From assembly GCA_900553035.1 (NCBI GenBank), contig USCC01000127.1, positions 1 through 5,370 of the forward strand: a DNA stretch of 5,370 bases, written 5' to 3'. The notes beneath the pieces were generated by a model. The model saw only the letters and a program-made list of their open reading frames with translations, ran no database searches and was not told the DNA's origin. Source of the DNA: an uncultured Rhodospirillaceae bacterium (GTDB lineage Bacteria; Pseudomonadota; Alphaproteobacteria; CAAGCB01; CAG-977). Numbering within the stretch: the first letter of the stretch is position 1; each line of letters begins with the position of its first letter. Below, piece after piece: positions 1 to 4,778 of this stretch. The position numbers were made by a program, and so were the translations under genes.

Positions 1-1
1 A

Positions 2-11
2 GGGGGGGGGG
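2..11. repeat. Homopolymer run of ten G at the window edge
   Basis: Ten consecutive G bases sit in non-coding sequence downstream of the pot terminator. Tracts of this length are prone to slipped-strand length change, and in some bacteria they control phase-variable genes. No gene start or promoter that the tract could control is visible inside the window. Being at the extreme edge, it could equally be an assembly or contig-end artefact. The rest of 1-170 shows no credible gene. Confidence 0.6.
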
Positions 12-171
12 CATCTGTTCTATTGCTAAGCTAATATTCGGCAGAAAACAGAGCCCCACAAAAAATGTGAGGAATCGTTTCATGAGTTGTCTCCTTTTGT
101 TATACTCAACTTACACTCTGTATTGTACCGCAAATTTTCGGGAAATGACACTAAAAGTGACAAAGAATAAG

Positions 172-192
172 AAAAAGCCCCGGAAAGGGGCT
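172..192 (-). terminator. Intrinsic terminator of the pot operon
   Basis: On the minus strand the six bases AGCCCC (192-187) pair with GGGGCT (181-176) around a five-base loop (186-182). A run of five T follows immediately (the complement of 172-176), then more T-rich sequence. This is the classic Rho-independent layout. It begins 23 nt past the potD stop codon, the right place to end the operon transcript. Read on the plus strand the same stem is followed by a poorer, interrupted T-rich stretch, so it might act weakly in both directions. Confidence 0.88.
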
Positions 193-214
193 CTTCTTTT
201 AAAAAAGTTTTTTA

Positions 215-1252
215 CTAAACGCCGGATTTCAAAAGGGTCCAGTACTTTTCATACATCGGAAGAGCATCACTGATATCGCCTTCAAATTCGCCTTTTTTTA
301 CGTCGGCGTCCTCCGGATAAAGCGTCTTGTTGTCCCGTACCTCTGCCGGCAAGAGCTTCCGCGCTTCGGCATTCGGGGAGGTGTACTGGTATTCCGAAGA
401 AATCCGGGCGCTGATGTCCGGGCGCAGAATGAAGTTCAGGAATTTATGCGCATTGACGGTGTTTTTGGATTTCGCCAGCAGAGCAAAACTGTCCACCCAG
501 AAATTCATGCCGTCATCCATGCGGACTTCAACGATATTCGGGCTTTCCTGTTCGGCCGCGTAAACCAGACCGTTCCACGTCATCGCAATGTCAACCTCTC
601 CGTTCAAAAGCGCCTGTGCTGCGGCTTCGGTGTCATAGCCCTTGACGTTGGGGATGATTTTTTTCCGCAGCGTTTCATAGGCTTTTTTGATATGCTCTTC
701 GTTTTTGTCGTTGATGGAATACCCGTTCATGCGCAGGCCGATTCCCATAACGGCCCGGATATCGTTCAGAAGCAGCAGGCGGTTTTTGTATTCCGGGCGT
801 CCCAAATCTGCCAGAGTCTTCAGATTGTTCAAATCAATCTTGTCTTTATTGACGGCAAACGTGCTGGTCCCGATTGTAAAGGGAAGGGTATAGGAATTCT
901 CCGGATCAAACGGCAGGTTCAGGTATTTCGGGTCCAGATTCTTGAAATTCGGAAGCTGATTCCTGTCCAGCTTTTGCAGGTACCCTTGTTTTTTCAGAAG
1001 AGAAGCGTATTCAATGGACGGCATGACCAGGTCGTATCCTTCACCGCCCGTGATTTTGATTTTGGCGTACATGTCGTCCAGGTTATCAAACGTGGAAACA
1101 CGGACCTTGACGCCTGTTTCCTTTTCAAACTGGCTGAAAACGGAATCGGGAATGTATTCGGCCCAGATGTACATGTACAGCTCATCGTCGGCCGCCGCAG
1201 GAAGCACCAGTCCGAAAAGCGTCAGGAGGAAGGCTGTCAGGCATTTTTTCAT
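215..1252 (-). CDS. potD: Spermidine/putrescine-binding periplasmic protein PotD
   Basis: A 345-residue solute-binding protein that captures polyamines in the periplasm and delivers them to the PotBC channel. Residues 1-21 form a Sec signal peptide (KK, hydrophobic core, then LPAAA before DD). Cys4 lies too early for a lipobox, so the protein is probably soluble. The mature part matches the PotD pattern throughout: WAEYIP at 30-35, KETGVKV near 44-50, MPS at 77-79, FDPENSYTLPF near 115-125, MTWNG at 224-228, FWVDS at 251-255, SPN at 292-294 and LYPEDADVKKGEF near 311-323. Length is normal for the family. Aligned from memory with E. coli PotD, the ligand residues W30, E32, Y33, S79, D164, W226, W252, D254 and Y290 are kept, while E81, A167 and E324 replace Tyr85, Glu171 and Gln327. 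The ATG follows an AGGA six bases upstream and overlaps the potC stop as ATGA, implying coupling. PotF (putrescine-specific) fits less well. The exact ligand is inferred. Confidence 0.95.
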   Translation of the reverse strand: MKKCLTAFLLTLFGLVLPAAADDELYMYIWAEYIPDSVFSQFEKETGVKVRVSTFDNLDDMYAKIKITGGEGYDLVMPSIEYASLLKKQGYLQKLDRNQLPNFKNLDPKYLNLPFDPENSYTLPFTIGTSTFAVNKDKIDLNNLKTLADLGRPEYKNRLLLLNDIRAVMGIGLRMNGYSINDKNEEHIKKAYETLRKKIIPNVKGYDTEAAAQALLNGEVDIAMTWNGLVYAAEQESPNIVEVRMDDGMNFWVDSFALLAKSKNTVNAHKFLNFILRPDISARISSEYQYTSPNAEARKLLPAEVRDNKTLYPEDADVKKGEFEGDISDALPMYEKYWTLLKSGV

Positions 1253-2019
1253 TTTTTATCCTTTACCAGATAGTACGACGTCATGACGACCGCAAAAGTC
1301 AGCGTAAACATAACCGAACACAGCGCGTTGACGTCCGGTTTGACGCCCGTCCGAACCATGGAATAAATCTTCAGCGGCAGAATTTCATAGGACGGCCCGT
1401 TGACAAAAAAGCTGATGATCACATCGTCAATCGACAGCGTGAAGCTCATCAGCCATCCGGCCAGAATCGCCGGAAGCAAAAGCGGAATCAGCACATAGCG
1501 GACAATATTGACTTCACTGGCGCCCAGATCGGCGGCGGCTTCGACAATATGTTTGTTGAACCCCTTCAGCCGGGCCAGAACCGTCATGGTCACAAACGGG
1601 AAACAAAAGACCGTGTGCGACAGCAAAAGAGTCGTAAAGCCCAGAGGGATCCCCAGAATGACAAACAGCATGACCAGAGAAATGGCCATGATGATTTCCG
1701 GCGACATCATGATAACGGACAAAGAACCGTAAACGACTTTCTGGCCGATGAAGCGGTAACGATGCAGCGCAACGGCCGTAATCGTTCCGACAACGGTTGC
1801 GGTGGTCGCCGCAGTGGCCGCCAGGAAAATCGAATTGACCGCCGAATCCAGAAGGCCTGTATTGGCAAACATTTTCGCGTACCACTGTGTTGTGAATCCG
1901 CGCCACGCGACGGAATAGCGCGAGTCGTTGAACGAAAAGATGATCGTGATGATCAGCGGCGCGTACAGGAAGACGTAAACGGCCGCAGTATACACGGTTT
2001 TAAAAAGCGTTTTTACCAT
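1249..2019 (-). CDS. potC: Polyamine ABC transporter permease PotC
   Basis: A 256-residue inner-membrane permease that pairs with PotB to form the polyamine channel. About six membrane segments are visible, near residues 9-29, 61-85, 97-122, 128-149, 178-198 and 232-252. The cytoplasmic EAA loop that docks on the ATPase is clear at 160-179 (EAAADLGAS, then IPLLLPAI to 185). The N-terminal SFNDSRYSVAWRGFTTQWY stretch (28-47) is the typical PotC/PotI pattern after the first helix and distinguishes it from the PotB type. The ATG is preceded by AGGAG about eight bases upstream. The gene overlaps the potB end by 7 nt and the potD start by 4 nt, so it lies inside a coupled operon. PotI of the putrescine system is the alternative name. 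The choice of PotC rests on the PotD-like binding protein next door. Confidence 0.94.
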   Translation of the reverse strand: MVKTLFKTVYTAAVYVFLYAPLIITIIFSFNDSRYSVAWRGFTTQWYAKMFANTGLLDSAVNSIFLAATAATTATVVGTITAVALHRYRFIGQKVVYGSLSVIMMSPEIIMAISLVMLFVILGIPLGFTTLLLSHTVFCFPFVTMTVLARLKGFNKHIVEAAADLGASEVNIVRYVLIPLLLPAILAGWLMSFTLSIDDVIISFFVNGPSYEILPLKIYSMVRTGVKPDVNALCSVMFTLTFAVVMTSYYLVKDKK

Positions 2020-2873
2020 ATCGTCTGCTCCTGTTCCGAATTGCCGCTCTTATAATAGAAGCGGAGCAGGAAAAGCATGAAGACGGTCAGGACGACGCTG
2101 ATGGCCGAACCGACGGGCCAGTCGCGCGCGATCATGAATTTATTGCGGATAACACTGCCGATCACCATGGAATTGGCGCCGCCCAGGATATCGGAAACAT
2201 AAAACAGGCTCAGAGCCGGCAGAAAGACCATGATGCACCCGGCGACGACGCCCGGCATGCTGAGCGGAATCACGATTTTAAAAAACGTCCCGAACGATCC
2301 TGCGCCCAGATCCCGCGCGGCTTCCAGAAGGTTCTTGTCCAGTTTTTCCAGCGTTGCATACAGCGGCAGAATCATAAACGGCAGAAGCGTGTACGACATG
2401 CCGATGAAAACGGCCCAGTCGCTGTAAAGAATCTGCATCGGCTGTGAAATCACGCCGATTTTCATCAGGAATCCGTTCAGAAGCCCGTTCGTGCTGAGGA
2501 TGGAAATCAGCGCATAGTTCCGGATAAGCGAGTTCGTCCAGAACGGGACGATGATCAGCATCAGGAACAAAGAGCGCCATTCCTTCGGCGCGCGGGCGAT
2601 GAAATAAGCAAACGGGTAACCGACCAGAAGACAGAACAGCGTCGTAAAAAACGCGATGTTCAGGGATTTCAGGATGACGCTGAACAGCACGGTATCCGCG
2701 AGCGCGGCATAATTCCGGAGATTCAGCGGCAGGCTGAGAAAGTACGTTTCATCCTTGGACAGGAAACTGGCCAGCAGAACCAGAAGGTTCGGCACAAAAA
2801 CCATCAGACCGAGCCAGATGAAAATGAAATACAGGACGGCAGAACGCCAGAAGGTGTCAATTGATTTAAGCAT
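2013..2873 (-). CDS. potB: Polyamine ABC transporter permease PotB
   Basis: A 286-residue inner-membrane permease, the partner of PotC. Membrane segments are seen near residues 12-37, 64-94, 101-122, 148-174, 205-231 and 253-273. The EAA loop for ATPase contact is at 184-203 (EAARDLGAGSFGTFFKIVIP). The VPFWTNSLIRNYA stretch (109-121) and the DILGGANSMVIGSVI stretch (228-242) are characteristic of the PotB/PotH branch. Length is normal. The ATG at 2871-2873 lies within the last codons of potA (8-nt overlap) and is served by a strong Shine-Dalgarno inside the potA coding sequence. The C-terminus (SGNSEQEQTIW) overlaps the potC start. PotH is the alternative assignment. Confidence 0.94.
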   Translation of the reverse strand: MLKSIDTFWRSAVLYFIFIWLGLMVFVPNLLVLLASFLSKDETYFLSLPLNLRNYAALADTVLFSVILKSLNIAFFTTLFCLLVGYPFAYFIARAPKEWRSLFLMLIIVPFWTNSLIRNYALISILSTNGLLNGFLMKIGVISQPMQILYSDWAVFIGMSYTLLPFMILPLYATLEKLDKNLLEAARDLGAGSFGTFFKIVIPLSMPGVVAGCIMVFLPALSLFYVSDILGGANSMVIGSVIRNKFMIARDWPVGSAISVVLTVFMLFLLRFYYKSGNSEQEQTIW

Positions 2874-3978
2874 CGGGCAGAATCACCTCCCAATCCTTGA
2901 TCCAGCTGACGTTGACGACATCATCGACGGCAAAGGTGATGTCGGGGTCGTCTTCGTTGAAGAACTGGGTCGCCATAACCATGTTGCCGCCGGCGGTCTG
3001 GATCAGGAGGTCAATGGTCATGCCTTTGTACACGATATAGCTGATGACGCCGCGCAGGGCGTTTTCCGGAGCTTCGGCTTCGGGGTCATTGACTTTGCTG
3101 ACGATCATGTCTTCCGGACGCAGCAGAACCTTAATTTTTGAACCGCGATTGACTTCAAAGGACGCCGGTTTGCGCAGACGATAGAACATGCCTTCGACGA
3201 TTGTGTCGAAATCCCGGTCGCCGACCTTGATGACCATGCCGTCGAACACGTTGATTTCGCCGACGAATTTCGCGACGAACATGTTGCACGGCTCTTCATA
3301 AATCTGAATCGGCGAACCTTCCTGTTCAATGATGCCTTCGTTCATGACGGCGATGCGGTCGGACATGGACAGCGCTTCTTCCTGGTCATGCGTGACGAAA
3401 ACGAATGTGACGCCCAACTGGCGCTGCAGTTCCTTCAGTTCGATCTGCATTTCCTGCCGCAGTTTGTAATCCAGAGCAGACAGCGGTTCGTCCAGAAGAA
3501 GGATTTTCGGCTGGTTGATAAAAGCACGGGCAATGGCGACACGCTGCTGCTGTCCGCCGGAAAGCTCGGACGGGCGGCGTGTGTAGAAGGTATTCATTTT
3601 GACGATTTCCAACGCCTTGAACACTTCCTGTTCAATTTCTTCTTTGGGCAGGCCCTTCATCTGCAGACCGAAGGCGACGTTTTCAAAAACGGTCATGTGC
3701 GGGAACAGGGCGTACTGCTGAAAAACGGTATTGACACCGCGCCGATTCGGCGGCAGGTGCGATATTTCCTTGCCGTTCATGACGATTTTCCCGGTCGTCG
3801 GGCGTTCAAATCCGGCGATCAGACGCAGAATAGTCGTTTTTCCGCATCCCGACGGGCCGAGAAGCGTTAAAAATTCGCCGTCGTTAATGGTCAGGTCAAT
3901 ATCGTCCAGGACTTTGTTTGAACCGAAAAATTTCGTAACGTTTTTCAGTTCCAGCAACGGCTGAGGGGTTTTTTCCAT
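2866..3978 (-). CDS. potA: Polyamine ABC transporter ATP-binding protein PotA
   Basis: A 370-residue ATPase that energises polyamine import from the cytoplasmic face. In order: Walker A GPSGCGKT at 41-48, Q-loop in VFQQYALFP (85-93), ABC signature LSGGQ at 139-143, Walker B ILLLDEP at 159-165, D-loop SALD at 167-170 and the switch histidine H197 in VTHD. A C-terminal regulatory TOBE-type domain (about 240-370) contains the LLRPED motif at 285-290. All catalytic residues are intact. I chose the ATG at 3976-3978 because it has AAGGA seven bases upstream and gives the normal N-terminus for the family. An in-frame TTG at 4036-4038 would add 20 residues, but it has no Shine-Dalgarno and lies directly after a -10-like sequence. 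First gene of the operon, overlapping potB by 8 nt. PotG is the alternative name. Confidence 0.95.
   Translation of the reverse strand: MEKTPQPLLELKNVTKFFGSNKVLDDIDLTINDGEFLTLLGPSGCGKTTILRLIAGFERPTTGKIVMNGKEISHLPPNRRGVNTVFQQYALFPHMTVFENVAFGLQMKGLPKEEIEQEVFKALEIVKMNTFYTRRPSELSGGQQQRVAIARAFINQPKILLLDEPLSALDYKLRQEMQIELKELQRQLGVTFVFVTHDQEEALSMSDRIAVMNEGIIEQEGSPIQIYEEPCNMFVAKFVGEINVFDGMVIKVGDRDFDTIVEGMFYRLRKPASFEVNRGSKIKVLLRPEDMIVSKVNDPEAEAPENALRGVISYIVYKGMTIDLLIQTAGGNMVMATQFFNEDDPDITFAVDDVVNVSWIKDWEVILPDA
2882..2890 (-). promoter_or_regulatory. Strong Shine-Dalgarno of potB inside the potA 3' end
   Basis: The minus strand reads GGAGGTGAT, complementary over nine bases to the usual 3' end of 16S rRNA (AUCACCUCC). 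The GGAGG core lies 12 nt from the potB ATG, and the end of the match lies 8 nt from it. It sits wholly inside the last codons of potA, so potB can be both coupled to and independently loaded from the same transcript. Confidence 0.75.
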
Positions 3979-3985
3979 TCCTGCT

Positions 3986-3990
3986 TCCTT
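3986..3990 (-). promoter_or_regulatory. Shine-Dalgarno that decides the potA start
   Basis: The minus strand reads AAGGA followed by seven bases and then the ATG at 3978-3976. The upstream in-frame TTG at 4038 is preceded only by ATAAGAACCT and has no comparable site. This supports the shorter 370-residue PotA. Confidence 0.7.
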
Positions 3991-4046
3991 CACTTTCGAG
4001 ACATATCGGGAAAACGGCTTGGATCCGCTTTTGTTCAAAGGTTCTT

Positions 4047-4052
4047 ATAATA
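4047..4052 (-). promoter_or_regulatory. Possible -10 element of the pot operon promoter
   Basis: The minus strand reads TATTAT here (within GTATTATAAG), a good match to a sigma-70 -10 box. Transcription would start near 4040 and leave a leader of about 60 nt before the potA ATG. No good -35 hexamer is visible 16-18 bases upstream. Instead that position is taken by a GGGTGCACCC palindrome, so the promoter may be weak or activator-dependent. The assignment is an inference from position and the -10 only. Confidence 0.35.
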
Positions 4053-4065
4053 CATTATTTTTCCG

Positions 4066-4075
4066 GGGTGCACCC
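4066..4075. promoter_or_regulatory. Perfect 10-bp palindrome GGGTGCACCC, candidate operator
   Basis: A perfect 10-base inverted repeat lies in the divergent region between potA and the LRAT-like gene, overlapping where the pot -35 box would be. It is flanked by T-rich runs on both sides in the plus strand. The position suits a dimeric regulator, but no known binding motif is recognised. A mini-hairpin plus T-run (read on the plus strand) is the alternative. The stem would be only three to four base pairs, too short for a convincing terminator. Confidence 0.3.
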
Positions 4076-4102
4076 TTTTTTTCACTTCGGGAAATAAAAA
4101 AG

Positions 4103-4131
4103 TTAAAAAGGGAAGGCTTTTGTCGTAAAAT
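4103..4131 (+). promoter_or_regulatory. Candidate sigma-70 promoter of the LRAT-like gene
   Basis: TTAAAA at 4103-4108 (four of six bases match TTGACA) and TAAAAT at 4126-4131 (five of six match TATAAT) are separated by exactly 17 bases. Transcription would start near 4138, giving a leader of about 28 nt that carries a GGAG Shine-Dalgarno at 4156-4159, six bases before the ATG. The region is A/T-rich, so a chance match is possible. Confidence 0.45.
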
Positions 4132-4165
4132 CCCACCGCTTTATGAATTTTAACCGGAGCTTTTC

Positions 4166-4732
4166 ATGAACCGCCGCCGCCGTTTTATGCGCATGCTGAA
4201 AAAAGTAATCCGCCGCCACAGACCCCGAACGTTTCTGTCCGAGGTGGAACCGAAGCCCGGATGCATCCTGAAATGCGATCTGGGGATTCTTCTGGAACAC
4301 ACGGGGGTTTACATCGGGCGCGGTGAAATCGTCAGCCTGAACCGTCACGGCCATATCCGGATTGAAAGCTCATTAACATTTTTTCCGCCGGGCACGAATC
4401 CGGAATCGAGCCGGATTTATGCGGCCTGTTACGGCGACACGGACGAAGTTCTGTGGGCGAAGCACGTCGCGAAACGAGCGCGGCAAAAAGTTGACGACAA
4501 AACAAAATACAATGTTTTATTCAATAACTGCCACCGTTTTACGGCGGGATGCATTACGGGGAATTTCAATAACGATGTCATGTCGTTCGCACAGCTTGAA
4601 GAAGTGATTCTCCTGTATATCGAAGAACTGCATCAGGCCAAACCCTGGTGGATCCGGCTGAAAAACTTCCTTTTACGGCGGAAGGAAATCGTAAAGCCCA
4701 GCACGTTCAACTGGCGTCCCGTGAAATTTTAA
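4166..4732 (+). CDS. LRAT / permuted NlpC-P60-like papain-fold protein
   Basis: A 188-residue protein with the signature of the LRAT-like, circularly permuted NlpC/P60 superfamily. These are thiol enzymes, known variously as acyltransferases, lipases or amidases. The catalytic His is probably H45 in LEHTGVYIG (43-51), followed by a beta-strand pattern (EIVSLN, HIRIES). The nucleophile is probably C122 in NNCHRF (120-125), comparable to the NCEHF motif of LRAT proteins. H61 or H63 may be the third polar residue. The first 21 residues are extremely basic (nine Arg, two Lys), with no signal peptide. The C-terminal part contains PWWIRLKNFLLRRKE (160-174), which could be an amphipathic membrane-surface helix. 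The ATG has a GGAG six bases upstream. The gene is alone between the divergent pot operon and a convergent gene, so the context gives no substrate. Family call is fairly sure; the activity is unknown. Confidence 0.72.
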   Translation: MNRRRRFMRMLKKVIRRHRPRTFLSEVEPKPGCILKCDLGILLEHTGVYIGRGEIVSLNRHGHIRIESSLTFFPPGTNPESSRIYAACYGDTDEVLWAKHVAKRARQKVDDKTKYNVLFNNCHRFTAGCITGNFNNDVMSFAQLEEVILLYIEELHQAKPWWIRLKNFLLRRKEIVKPSTFNWRPVKF

Positions 4733-4741
4733 AACGTTCAG

Positions 4742-4765
4742 GCAGGGAGGCATTCGCCTCCCTGC
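4742..4765. terminator. Hairpin terminator between convergent genes
   Basis: A perfect 10-bp, G/C-rich stem (GCAGGGAGGC at 4742-4751 pairing with GCCTCCCTGC at 4756-4765) has a four-base ATTC loop. It lies 9 nt after the LRAT-like stop and 13 nt from the stop of the opposing beta-helix gene. T-rich stretches follow on both strands (six T at 4775-4780 on the plus strand, TTTT near 4731-4734 on the minus), each several bases from the stem rather than directly adjoining. It probably serves both genes. Confidence 0.75.
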
Positions 4766-4778
4766 TGTCAGATATTTT

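Noticed and set aside
101..106. TATACT, a possible plus-strand -10 box in the left non-coding region
   Set aside because: The hexamer 17 bases upstream (TTTCAT) is a poor -35, and no credible plus-strand gene follows before the antisense of potD.
148..158. A small CACT-AAA-AGTG inverted repeat near the pot terminator
   Set aside because: Only four base pairs with no flanking signal; such repeats occur by chance, and the real terminator lies next to it.
1..273. An open plus-strand frame from the left edge to 273, with a possible GTG start at 67 (68 residues)
   Set aside because: It runs straight through the pot terminator and into the antisense of potD, has no clear Shine-Dalgarno, and resembles no known protein. 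It is most likely chance.
446..1273. A 275-codon open frame on the plus strand antisense to potD
   Set aside because: It is the mirror frame of a well-recognised gene. The translation shows no family pattern, and potD accounts for the region fully.
1549..2055. A 168-codon plus-strand frame antisense to potC
   Set aside because: Composition is Arg/Gln/Asp-rich without any recognisable fold, and it lies wholly opposite convincing permease coding sequence.
3388..3870. A 160-codon plus-strand frame opposite the potA ATPase core
   Set aside because: It is a shadow of the conserved ATPase domain, with no start signal and no family resemblance.
4065..4083. GGGG-TGCA-CCCT followed by a T-run read as a plus-strand terminator
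   Set aside because: The stem would be only three to four base pairs with a self-complementary loop, too weak for an intrinsic terminator. It is better treated as a palindromic site.
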